This document shows positions 35,013 through 45,857 of a DNA stretch of 64,000 bases, piece after piece. The position numbers and the translations under genes are program-made. Source of the DNA: Rutpela maculata (Eukaryota; Arthropoda; Insecta; Coleoptera; Cerambycidae); assembly GCA_936432065.2 (NCBI GenBank), contig OW386293.2:41263923-41327922 (forward strand), read 5' to 3'. Every line of letters begins with the position of its first letter. Positions within the stretch are counted from its first letter, which is position 1. The notes under the pieces were generated by a model. The model saw only the letters and a list, made by a program, of their open reading frames with translations, did no database searches and had not been told where the DNA came from.

Positions 35013-35478
35013 AATTAAACTCTGAAGAAAATACTTGGCATGACTGAAGTACTTATAGCTGCCACTGATACATAATGTTCATTCCTACAATATACATGCA
35101 TCATAGATTTATGATCCATGTGTAACATACCAGGCACCTACGGTTTAATTCCTACGAAGGTAGTACTCATATACCGTGAACATGCAGTGTTCATTGTGAA
35201 TGTAGGATGGACCTTCCTCTTTTATACCTCATGTATCTATCAGTATATCAATATACGTTTCTGGTTCATATCAAGTTCCGTTTTGGTCTATGGGTACGTT
35301 GTAGGAATCTTACTCGTATGTCGAGAGGCGGTCATCTGTACGTCTCTCTGACATTCAGATTTTCTACATTGAATACAAAATGAATATTCATTCTTAGTTC
35401 CACGGGTACATAAAGTACATTCCGAGCACATGCTCTGAATGTAGAAATGCTATCTGGGATCTATCCTGGGACACACTG

Positions 35479-36272
35479 TACATATATTATCACGTCCGAA
35501 CTCAATCGTTGCAATAAACAATATAGAAAAAAATAAAAGCCCTTCAAAAAAATTCTTTCTTCATTGATAAATATATGTATTGGAGGCTGTAACTTGTCAA
35601 GAAATTGACCCATTGGAAAAAATAAAATATCACTATTTCCGAAAAAATGAATATTTTTCGAATGTTCAAACACAAAATCGTTTACTTCTATGCATTTTTT
35701 CGAAAATATGATCAATCAGATTATGATAAGAAATTGCGATTTTCACGATCTTATCCTTACAACTATAGCCCGGGAGGCAGCGTTGCATTTTTGATGGTGA
35801 TTTTACGCCGATTTATTTTGTGTGTAATCGATAGTCTAGATATGGCTAGCAATAGAAACAAGCGTCAGCTGTGAGAATCGTGGTGGACCTGGTCGTGAGA
35901 AAACTTTTGTGTTGAAAAAAAAAATTCAAAAATGATTTCAAGTCTAATTTAAAACTAATTATTTCATGAAATTATTTGACGTTTGAGTTTATATATGAAG
36001 TAAAAATGTACGTCAGTTATTTGTATACGGGGGGAAATATTAGTTGGCTTATGAATTGAAAGTACATTATGTAGATTTTTGTTAAATTCTGCTAGTCAAT
36101 AGCATTTATTATGTTGCCGGCGTCTGAGGTTACCCATTTTGAAAATGCATTTGACGGTGCGAGGCATTGGCGTAGCATCGTGTTTAACTAGGGGTTGTAA
36201 TCATATAATTATTATACTTCTTGTTTTGACTCCAAAAAGATATCCACTAGATACATTAGTAGTAGATAGTAT
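35479..36272. other. Spacer, no gene seen
   Basis: AT-rich with one 75-codon frame at 35647-35874 (+) that resembles no known protein. No repeat partner was recognised. Confidence 0.45.
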
Positions 36273-36929
36273 CCCAGACAGCACATAACATCCACTGGAT
36301 ATCCATATTAAGTCCATATGAGGTCCTTGGCGTCCGTGTACCACAAACGGATATCCACTGGATGTCCACTTGTGGATTAATTTTGGTCTTTTTCTTTGGG
36401 CATCCAATGGACATACAGTGGATATCCACCAAGAAGTCATACCCACTTAAAAAAAATTTTTTATGATACAGTAAAATTTGTATTAATTTGTTTCATTGTA
36501 TCATCTGGATTGCAAGAATTGGTATATAAACTTAAGTATTACCACATATTATACCAACTATTCTACATGCATAAAATACAGTGAGAGGCCAAAATGACCG
36601 AATAGTTTACCGTTGATTGGAATATTTCAATTAAGTCCATTGACTTCTTACCGTATTTATGTATTTGTAAAATTTAAAAACCGCGCGCTGTAGTTGCAAA
36701 TTCAAATTTTATTGGCTCAAGTTGGTAAACTGAACATGTGATGTGACTGAACCAATGAACAGCCACAAATTTTGATGAACAGCGGTGTTGGCGTCTTCTT
36801 GTAGTTTGCATTTTGCAATGCAAATAAATGGCTTCCGACTTCCGATTGCTTGTTTAGCATATATTAAAGAATATTATATATTATATGTAGATGTTATTTA
36901 GTGTTGTTTTATGTTTTGTGGTCAAGATC

Positions 36930-38881
36930 ATAGAAAATACCTCGGAAAATACTAATGCCCAAGATTTCTCGACGTAATTACAGACTTACAAAGGCAGTAA
37001 GGATTTATCTCTACATAATATAGAAACATTTGGTGGCTTAAACGACAATAATAATAGTGATGTACAAGGAACACAGGACTTTTATCTCCACATTAAAGTG
37101 CAAACTGCTGGTAAAATACCTCTTCTACAAGGTTTCATCTGCAGACAGAAAATTTGGCTTCAACAAACAGAAGCAGCTCTGATTTCAATTTATCTAATGG
37201 TACCTACTTTATTAATTTAATTGGTAAGTTGTATTTGTTATCCCCATTATCTGTGAAAATGTGTTTATATTTATGTAACCTCCCTACTACCTGTTTATAT
37301 TTGTATACAGTTACGTGTCATATTTATATGTGGCTCATTCGCTGAAAGAAAGTGTGCTATAACTTCAACAAGTTATGTTACAAGAAATTTTCTATTATTA
37401 AATTTTATGGTAAACTGATTATAGATTTTTATTTTATTATCCGCTATAATATATTTTGTCACAAGAACAGAAAACAACCATTAGTAGCCCGCGGATATTA
37501 GTGATAGCTAAGGGCTGCTAATGCGTTTTCTGCATGTGTGACACAACTGTTTTTCACCTAGCATTAAACAAAAAATGGAAAAATGAAAAATATAACAGAG
37601 ATCTTTAATTTTATAAAAAATACAAATACAGTTTACCTACTTAATAAGAAATTTAAGTAGTAACAATTTACGAATTTATTTTGTTGCCTCTGTTTTGATT
37701 CCAAACTCTGACGTAAACTGATGTTTAATGAAAAATTATGTGAAACGTTAAAGTATGCAAATAACAGTCAAAGCTGTCCAGATTGTGAAAAACTACAAAA
37801 TCGTGTTATGAGTTTACCGGCCCAAGAAATGATAAACATTACTTTCGGTCATATTTTTAGGATTGATATGATTTATTTTCACATAAAATATGCTAGGCGA
37901 AAACATAATGAGTGTCCTACCTACTACAAAATATCTGCCAGGGTGAAATAATCTTCGTTTTTCTTTCTCAGCAAATAGGTAACTAATAATACCAATTGGT
38001 TCGCTTTCTTCTAAAAAATAATTAGTTACCATTTTAGTTTGTTACTCTAATTATTTTAATTGTTTTTCAGTTTTTTTAGATAGTGATTTTAATATTTAAT
38101 TGTTACTTATTTTTAGATTAAGGACTTAATACAGCTGAGCGGGAGCACACGTTGTGCTCCCGCTTGCAGCAAACAAAAATTCAAATTCAATTTTATTACC
38201 TATGTAAGTATTACTACAGTCACCTTTCATGAATTGTTTCTTTCAGTTATGAGTATGAACTATGAACCCCTGAAAAATCACCGTCAATTAGCTGCACTAC
38301 CCCCCCCCCCCTCTCAAAAAAATGTTTTGAACGAAAATTAACCATAATAAAAATCTCCAAAAAAGTTTGTATGGCACACCTAATGTTTGTTGCAGAAAAT
38401 AAATTTTAGATTTAGAAAATCGCACTACTTAGTTTTTATAATTTTGAAACTGCCATCCCTGCCATTTGGCATGAGTGTTCTTGAATTCCTATGATTTTTT
38501 AGGGATTTAGGGAAGTAGCTTATTAATAACTTTTATATTTCTGCACGTAAAATAATATAACTTTAACTCAGGTGTTGCTTTGTCATTTGGTAATAGTGCT
38601 CTTGAATTGCTATGATTTTTTAGGAATTTAGGGGAGTAGCTTAATAATAACTTTTGTTTCTGCACTTAAAATAATATACATTTAACTAAAAAAAAAAAAA
38701 TTGAAAATTGATATTTGAAAAACATAATATATCTAGCTTTGTATATGAGTATAGTCATGCAGAAATTAAGCAGATTTTCCTACATAATTTACAATTTTTA
38801 GGTGCGACAGAAATACATCCTGGCCAAAAAAGAACTGCGGATATAATCAAAAATTGGTTAAGAAGAGCCAAGGAGAGATAA
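36930..38881 (+). other. Exon-like coding fragments of unknown protein
   Basis: Three stretches look coding. About 36945-37140 has a frame with SLHNIETFGGLNDNNNSDVQ. 37721-37951 is a 76-codon frame containing NSQSCPDCEKLQNRV. A third follows an acceptor-like TTTTTAG at 38800, reading EIHPGQKRTADIIKNWLRRA and a stop at 38879-38881. The last has a convincing amphipathic, basic composition. I do not recognise the family. They may be exons of a gene carried or interrupted by element C, or of its lost transposase. Confidence 0.3.
38138..38164. repeat. Perfect 12-bp stem with 3-base loop
   Basis: AGCGGGAGCACA, loop CGT, TGTGCTCCCGCT. It is GC-rich within AT-rich surroundings and lies between two coding-like stretches in element C. 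Confidence 0.85.
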
Positions 38882-39298
38882 AACATGTCGAAATATAGAA
38901 TAGGATAGAATATTTATGATCACATAATGGAATTGATGTGTAAATAATTTAATTTTAGAATAAACAGTTATTTTTATATTTTAACTAACATCTAATCAAC
39001 AGTCAAAAGTATTGCAGTTATTTTAATTGTTTGTTTTTATAAATACATACAATTTATAAAAATATTTACCTATTTATTTTTATATATCATTTAAAATAGT
39101 AGTTTCAATGGATTTAAAGCCGATTTGAAGTAAGTTCTCCTTAAGCATCATATAAATAATATTGGTTTTGCCATTTGATATTTAAATAATTAAACTACCT
39201 ACTGCACATATTGAGAGATATATCCATTAAATTTAGAGGTGAACCAAAAGGGCTTTGTAGCTTATTTCGTCAGCATTGGCTTTAATAATTAATTTATA

Positions 39299-40107
39299 CA
39301 ACGTGATCTACCAGGACATGCGGAAAATTTAACAGTAGGTTGTCTCCACCGAAAGGAGTAAAAAAAATGAAAAATTTTTAAAAAATGACCAAAAAAATTA
39401 CCTCATTTTTTTTGTAGGAATGAGCCGCCAATGACTTCAACTAATCTAACGTAACGCGGTACAACCATATCACTTTATCAGACTTAGAATTGACACTACT
39501 GACAGCAAAGCTGGATAATAAGAGAGACTTTTTGGTTTTAATCAAATCACACTACAAAAATACCGAAATAAATCGAAGATATTGATCTCATGCTGAAATG
39601 ACAAGCAGATATACGAGATATTTAGTTAAACCGGTCAATGACACGGCCGTGTAACTATTGTTCGACCGGCAGCAAAAAACGCGGCTCTCTAGGGGTCTAC
39701 ACACGATCCAGCGGCACGGAGCCAGCCTTGTCAGCATGCTTTGAACTCATTCGTAAAAGTGAATTGGTCCGCTGGGATTCCAATTATCTTCAAAACGTAC
39801 CAACAATGTTGACTACCTGCCGCTGGATCGTGTGTAGACCTCTTTTTTTGATCTCGCCGGCCGGCTTCACTTTTTATGCCAATTAAGGAAATGTAAACAA
39901 CTCGAATACGTTCTTTCACCAGTAAGTTCGTCGACCTCTTCAGAATTAGGTCAGGACTTACACAACATCAGTAGTGTATCTTCGCAAATTGACTAATAAT
40001 TTAATATACTAAATTACCTCAGAATCCTCTAAAATTTTGCAGGGGCTTTCCCACATTGAAGACTAGCACGCCATTTTATTTTCCGCATTTCTTGGTAGAT
40101 CACGTTG
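39299..40107. mobile_element. TIR element with 30-bp ends
   Basis: The ends CAACGTGATCTACCAGGACA and TCTTGGTAGATCACGTTG are inverted over about 30 bases with two or three mismatches. 809 bases, no transposase. It encloses a smaller MITE at 39691-39843. Confidence 0.8.
39691..39843. mobile_element. Short MITE with 25-bp TIRs
   Basis: GGTCTACACACGATCCAGCG at the left end pairs with CGCTGGATCGTGTGTAGACC at the right end. 153 bases and no gene. The open frame across it is incidental. Confidence 0.82.
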
Positions 40108-40265
40108 AATAGATGTGGAATAATTGGCTATATACTTGGTGTACAATAAGGCAAAAAGTATATAGTCAATCCCAAATATATAAATCGATTGTTAAGGCTG
40201 ATGTTGACTAAATAAGTAAATTCTGTTCAACAAAACTATTTTGAGTGGATGTGGATGTCCACTAC

Positions 40266-40836
40266 GGTGGGCCAAGGGCCAAAAGACATAAAAATTTGAA
40301 TTTGCAAATGATATAGTTTATAATTTGTTGCTATGTATCTGAACCTAATTCGGCTAAATTTTTAGCAAAATCGGTTAATATTTAGCCGCCCCCCATGGCC
40401 TTGAAAATAAAGGAAAAGGCCAATTTTTCTATTTTTAACATTTTTCAAATTGATATTTGAAATTTTTTTATGACTATTAATGTCTAAACGTGTGTGGCAA
40501 AATATTTTTTTACTTCCATGGAAAGTCACTAAAAAGTAGAATTTCATTAAAATACACATAATTGTACAACATTCCCTGGAACTGAAAAATATTGTATTCG
40601 GAAAACTCTTGCCGCACACGCGTTTAGACATTAATAGTCATAAAAAAATTTTAAACGTCAATCTGAAAAATAATAAAAATCGAAAAATTTGCCTTTTCTT
40701 TCATTTTGAAAGCCATGGGGGTGCGGCTAAATATTAACCGATTTTGCTAAAAATTTAGCCAATTAGTTTTAGATACATGGCAACAAATTATAAACTATAT
40801 CATTTGCAAATTCAAATTTTTGTTTTTCAGCCCACC
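40266..40836. repeat. Foldback repeat, about 570 bp
   Basis: GGTGGGCCAAGGGCC at the left and GCCCACC at the right begin arms of about 280 bases. They share CAAATGATATAGTTTATAAT, TTAGCAAAATCGGTTAATAT and GCCATGG segments. It lies within the right part of element C. Confidence 0.82.
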
Positions 40837-41018
40837 CTAATGTCCAAAACCGGACACAAAATGTGTTATACATGGACGTCCCAATTTGTGACAAACGTAT
40901 GGTCCACTGGACGTCCATTGTATGTGTTTTGGACCAAATGCGGATGTCCACTGGATGTCCACTATATCCATTGTGGATAACTTATGGACGTCCATAGGAC
41001 GTATTTGTGCTGTTTGGG

Positions 41019-41994
41019 GTACTATTGAGCCAATTTCAAAAAATTTAATTTTCCAACTTAAGCACCAGGACTAACACAAATTTTTGCAGTCACTTTCTCA
41101 CTTGAGGACATGCACTAACTTTTATTAAAAATAAATATCTTCAGAAAGTCAATAACAGCAGAGTTTCCCACACAGATTTTTTGGCAGACACTGTAGGAGT
41201 TACATTTGTAACTCGAAAATAAGCTTCATTAGAATATTTCAGTGAGTAAATAATTGAACATTACATGAAAATAAATTATTTGTTCCTGCGATTTGTTCCT
41301 TGCAATATGTGACATTGCAATGCAATATTGTAGCGTGGACATTAGGGCCATTGCATCGATGTTACAGCAAATTAAATATTGATTCCTAGAATGTCACAGT
41401 TTCCAAGATAAGATTATTTATATTAAAATGCTTCATAGATTTCGTGTTTGTTCACTAATATATTTTTTTCCAAAATGGCTTGAGACTTTAGAGACACCCA
41501 TTATTGGTCCAAATAAGGACAATTTTTATTGGTCCAAATAATGTCCACCATGGACCATCATTTAAGGTCCAACACTGGAGGGCATTTGTACAAAAAATGT
41601 ATGTTAGTTTAATTGGTCCAAATAATGTTCATCATGGACCAAGGTCAACATTGGACTTCCATAAATTATCCAAAGTTGTGACATTTGGGCGTCCCTGGGA
41701 TGTCCATAGGACGTCCAACTGTACAAAAAATGGATGTCCATAGGACGTCCCGGCACTCGCTTTTCCTTGGTCATTTGGGTCTATTGGGTTATCTGTGAAA
41801 AATTCCTGCCTACCCAATAAAAATGCTGAAATTACGCCAATGCCCCTAGTTCCACCCAGCTCTAAATAATAATAATAAAACGTGTAACTACAGAACGTGA
41901 GAGATTACACGTCGGCATGCTCTGACGGTTATTCTTTATGACATGACAGATATGGCCCAATTTCAAGTACTCGAGTACTTTACCACAATAGACT
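41019..41994. repeat. Dispersed repeat and GGACGTCC-rich segment
   Basis: 41030-41215 matches 2756-2995. 41495-41760 contains ATTGGTCCAAATAATG twice in full and once partially, and GGATGTCCATAGGACGTCC-like motifs, resembling the subterminal arrays of elements C and D. It could be a fragment of another CCC-ended element. No gene. Confidence 0.6.
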
Positions 41995-44675
41995 GAGAGC
42001 TGGCTCCCATCTGATCTAACCAGAGAGATCTAATTCTGTTTAATATTACAGTTTCGAGTATTGTCCGCATGAAATGGAAATCCGGCGGTCTGGCACTTCA
42101 AAACGGTCGGACATTAAAATGGGATTTCGAAAAAAATACTGCAATTTAACCGGGAAGATCTATTTCTGTTTTAGAGTTTACTTGTTAGATTACTACCTCC
42201 TAAATTAATTTTAACTGGTCTGCCACTCGAAAATGGCGGCCAGATCAACTTACCCGTTAAAAAAATTGATGTCAATTTAACCGAATGTATCTAGTTTTAA
42301 TTTTTCAACCAAATTACAGGTCAGTGCGTGGCTTTTACGAATTGCTCGGTCTGGCAGTAAAAAACAGCCGGATCCAAGATGCCAGATCGGTTTTTGTAAG
42401 GTAGCAAAGCTTGTTAATCGTCGATTACGAGTGAGCTACATTATTTTTCGGTTGATGGTATATTAAAAAATTGATGGAAATATAATTTTATTGTATGAAA
42501 AGAATTATAAATTTTTCGTCAACATTAGTTTTGACATTTAATTAAAAGATAGCTTGAATTTCACACTCATAGATTTGTCAGTGATGCTATAAAATCCAAT
42601 TATTTTTGTAATATTTTCTGTTCTCTACCACGTCACGAGTATTTTCGTTATTCATCGTCTTCGCCCCTGTCATCTTCCGAAGGGACATCAGAATCGGTAT
42701 CTTCGTCGTCTAAAAAGAGTTAAAAATTAGGTAATTATTACTATATTGTATTCAACATACCTGAAGCCTCCGCAATTGCGTCGATAACAACAGGTGGAGC
42801 AACGTCTCCATCAAACCACAGGTTCGTATATCCCAGAAGGACCTATCTTCCAGCCATAGTCTTCGGAATTTAATGGCTGCATCGGGTCCTATTTTTCGGT
42901 GTTCATCCATATACATGTTTGAAATATACTTCTTTTCACATGCAGGAGCAGTGATGATTGGCATGGGGGAATTGATAGGGAATCAAATGTGGCGAAGCTC
43001 TTAATAATTCATTCAATTTTCTGGGCTTGTAAGCCATCTCAAATTTTCTGTACCTTGCCTCATTAACTGTTGGACACCTAGGGAGACTGTACATGAAGTA
43101 AACAAATTTCTCCTCCGTAGTTATGGGAACAGAATCTGGTTCCGGATCTTGGTAGAATGTTTGAAAATATTTTTGAAATTCGGAGTTCTTTTCCATTTGT
43201 TTAAAAGGAGTAACTTTACTCTTTTTATAGAAGCAAGATGTTGTGTCACATCCTGTGAAGGCATGCTGACCAGGCAAGGCAAGATATACATCAGGACCGA
43301 GTTCGACGAACAATTTCCCTACGTCTAAATAACGAAGTGAGTCGTTGTTATAAAACCCAACCTCCATCAAAATTTTGGATTCAGCATTAATTTTATGGAA
43401 ATTTCCCAATAAAATAACAAGTACATCGGTGTCATCGCATCGCACTACAATATTATTTGGAGACTGGAATTTAGATATTACATACAATATTCTCGTGTCC
43501 GCGTCTTCGTGATTGCAAGAATAGTCATCGGAAATAGCTCTGATGATCGTATTATTTGAACTGGTGAATTGGTAGCATGTGTTTTTGTCATGGACATAGA
43601 CAGTCTTGTTTCTAAAAAAATCAGATATAGAAGCTTCCTGCCAGTGATTAATAATAAATTTGAATTCTCTCTTTAAATTCGTTGCTTCTTAGGCAGTTTA
43701 TAAAATTTGTGGGTTTGATCTGATCGGCCCCGCGTATTGCATAAACTTGTTGCTCTAGATGTTGCACTCTCCTTTGCCTTTCTGCGTCTTGAATACTTGG
43801 ATTAAAATATTGGTCGAATATCACATGAATATGTTTCGCTTTATATTTCGTGACCATCTGAAGAAATTTACGAGATATTAGACCTAAAGTTCGAATGTGA
43901 AGTAAGAAGAATCCATCGATTATGGCCACATCAATAGACCCAGGATTTTCGGCTACGATCTTTGTTTCTAAATGATTCATCAGTGCCGATTTGTCGGTTT
44001 TATTGAAAGTTCCATCTGAATGACTGAATGACTACAAAAATATTCGACCTTAGCCCATATTAAAGTTTGATAAATTTATGTTAAATGAGAACATATTTTG
44101 AGTTCGGGTTGTTCCACCAGATTGCATAAGTTTGGATAAGTGACAAACAATATTACATTTTTCTACAACCCGCCCTCCCCTACATTGTTTTGTACGTAGC
44201 CAGAGAGTCGTACGTTATTCTTTGTTCAATGAAATGCAGCGTTGCAAGAAATTTGATCTGGCACCCAGTATCCGGCTGCTTTTGATTGCCATACTTAACA
44301 ATTCATGAAAGCCATTCAGTGAGCTGTAATTTGGTTAAAAAATAAACATTACTTAGATACTTTCGGTTAAATTAACTTCAATTTTATTTAGCTTTGGCTT
44401 GGTCTGGCGGCGATTTTGCGATCGATTTCGAATGGCAGAACAGCTCAAATTTATTCAGGAGGTAGTAATCTAACAAGTAAATTCTGAAACAAAAATAGAT
44501 CTTCCCGGTTAAATTGAAGTAATTTTTTTCGAAATTAGAAACGCCGCCAGTTTAACATCCGGCCGCTTTGGACTGCCAGACCGCCAGATTTCTATTTCAT
44601 GCTAGCTCCAGACTTGAATAGTATACGTAACTGTATTAGATCTTTCCGGTTATATCAAATGGAAGCTACCTCTTG
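41995..44675 (-). mobile_element. Long-TIR element with a GCDTTS-family gene (copy 2)
   Basis: The arms 41995-42400 and 44365-44675 are inverted. The left arm is built of three degenerate tandem units of about 130 bases, each with TTTAACCGGGAAGATCTA and GGTCTGGCACTTNAAAANGG-like segments (near 42017/42147/42277 and 42089/42218/42348). The right arm repeats the pattern. The interior carries one gene on the minus strand. The architecture equals copies 0 and 1, with unrelated arm sequence apart from a shared GGCGGCC motif. Confidence 0.82.
42648..43980 (-). pseudogene. GCDTTS-family element protein with FEN/XPG-like motifs
   Basis: The N-terminal part (43980-43648) contains SIDVAIIDGFFLLHIRTLG and IHVIFDQYFNPSIQDAERQR, fitting a PIN-like start with an early Asp. 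After a frame change near 43650 come HEDADTRI, RCDDTDVLVILLG and ALPGQHAFTGCDTTSCFYK, then a helical region ending PYQFPHANHHC. Two more frame changes separate MYMDEHRKIGPDAAIKFRRL, WLEDRSFWDIRT and TNLWFDGDVAPPVV. A short intron follows (GTATGTTG near 42760 to TTTTTAG at 42710), then an acidic tail DDEDTDSDVPSEDD and a stop at 42648-42650. Acidic pairs plus GCD resemble the active site of FEN/XPG nucleases. This copy is the best preserved in the window, with only a few indels. Confidence 0.7.
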
Positions 44676-44847
44676 TTACTTTTTAATTTTTGAAGAGCAG
44701 GGGGGCGAAATCCAAGAAAAATGTTGGCCCTCACCGTGCCCGTACCTGAGTGGGGGTGTAAGCAATCTATTATAAGTATGTGACGGCAATGTTGTAGTTG
44801 TAATAATGTAATGTAAGTAAATATCGACTACCGCCGAACGATCAATA

Positions 44848-45752
44848 CCCTAATAGCACAACATTGTCCTGTGGACATCTGAAGGACGTCCTCGACGGAC
44901 CTACAGGACATCCGATGGACGTTCGTTTTTGGTCCAAAGTGCATCCGACGGGCAGCCGAGGGACGTGCAAATGCCACAACTTTGGACAACATTTGTACAT
45001 TACAATTAATTTAGAAAAAATACCGGAATGAGCAGGATCGAACCGTCGACCTCGTCCTTTGTAACTCGATGTTCTCTCACTCGGCCACTGTCCTAGCTTA
45101 TTAGTATCTACTTAAGGACTGTACAGTTGACTAATATAACTATTTATTTCAAATGTAGAGTATTTGACTGTTTAATAAATGTTTAGTATCAAATAATATC
45201 ATTAATAATTTACAAGAAATATTGAAATTAAATTATTAATGATAAATTACTATAAAAAATAAACTACAAATTTTGCAGAAATATCGGTCAAGCGTAAACA
45301 AAAACATTGTAAAATTGAAAAACCAGTTTTGTTAACATTTTTTTGTTAATGTACCTATTAAATAGACGGCTGCTGTCCCTATAGGGACCTAAAATGTGTG
45401 TACTTGCCGAAGGACGTCCGTTGCGGCACATATGTTGGACGTTCAGTGTGCTATTCGCTATATTTCGGAAACGTGTTGGAGAGAAAGCGGTATGGAGATA
45501 TTATCATTTATTGCCAAAATATAATATTTAAATCAACGGTCACGAAAAGGACGTCCATCTCCTGTCCCTATATGGACATAAAATGTACATATTTCCAGTA
45601 CATAAAATGGACATTCAGAGGACGTCCATTCCGTACAATTTTAAGTAAATCCGATGATAAACGTCCGGTAGACGTCCAGTTTATGTCCACGGACGTCAGT
45701 ACATTAAATGGACATAAAACGGACGTCCGGCGGACATCGTGTGCTATTAGGG
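44848..45752. mobile_element. CCC-ended TIR element D, 905 bp
   Basis: The ends are CCCTAATAGCAC and GTGCTATTAGGG. TA flanks both sides (44846-44847, 45753-45754) and occurs once in the uninterrupted relative at 3495-3698. The right 350 bases hold about ten GGACGTCC-like motifs and the left 150 several more. It contains a tRNA-like sequence on the minus strand. It is the smallest member and shows the family plan most clearly. Confidence 0.88.
45022..45094 (-). tRNA. Degenerate tRNA-like sequence (Leu/Ser-type)
   Basis: On the minus strand: GACAGTGGCCGAGTGAG at an A-box position, GGTTCGATCC as a B box, and a run of six Ts (As on plus, 45015-45020) just after. The sequence parallels the copy at 13166-13236 over most of its length. 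Stems are imperfect. Confidence 0.5.
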
Positions 45753-45857
45753 TAATTAGATCGACATTTTCAATATTCAATAATAAATTCCTATTCTTCT
45801 AGGGGCCCTCGGGGGGGGGGGGCAATTGACCCTGGTGCCCCCCCTGGATCCGCCCTT

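Larger units (their letters stand above)
31014..35458. mobile_element. CCC-ended TIR element B
   Basis: The ends are CCCAGATAGCAT and ATGCTATCTGGG. It lies inside the right TIR of the mariner. AT flanks it on both sides (31012-31013, 35459-35460) but occurs once at the matching place in the left TIR, so boundaries are exact. It holds a tRNA-like sequence near its left end, several smaller foldbacks and no transposase frame. The subterminal regions are rich in GAATGTACATT-, GAACATTC- and GTGTTCAT-like motifs. Confidence 0.82.
28810..35478 (+). mobile_element. Mariner-like transposon with TIRs of about 300 bp, split by element B
   Basis: The ends are CAGTGTGTCCCAGGATAGAT and its complement, with TA before and after (28808-28809, 35479-35480). 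The left TIR 28810-29110 matches 30710-31011 inverted. The last 20-odd bases of the right TIR are displaced to 35459-35478 by the 4.4-kb insertion 31014-35458. The transposase at 29304-30430 is broken. Confidence 0.88.
36273..41018. mobile_element. CCC-ended TIR element C
   Basis: The ends are CCCAGACAGCACA and TGTGCTGTTTGGG. Both subterminal regions (36290-36435, 40845-41005) are packed with short motifs such as GGATATCCACTGGATGTCC and GGACGTCCATAGGACG. It contains coding-like exons, a short strong hairpin and three smaller TIR or foldback elements. The flanks do not show the AT or TA duplication cleanly (AT left, GT right), so the outer limit on one side is less certain than in elements A, B and D. 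Confidence 0.7.
44700..45857. mobile_element. hAT-type MITE, longer relative of 3495-3698, split by element D
   Basis: The right end CCTGGATCCGCCCTTG matches the end of the short MITE. The inner part (CGACTACCGCCGAACGATC and ATTTTCAATATTCAATAATA) is shared, in inverted orientation. The left end is degenerate (AGCAGGGGGGCGAAATCC). A G13 run lies near 45809. Element D occupies 44848-45752. Confidence 0.78.

Noticed and set aside
39638..39886. 82-codon frame on the plus strand
   Set aside because: It spans a short MITE and its TIRs; the coding appearance is incidental.
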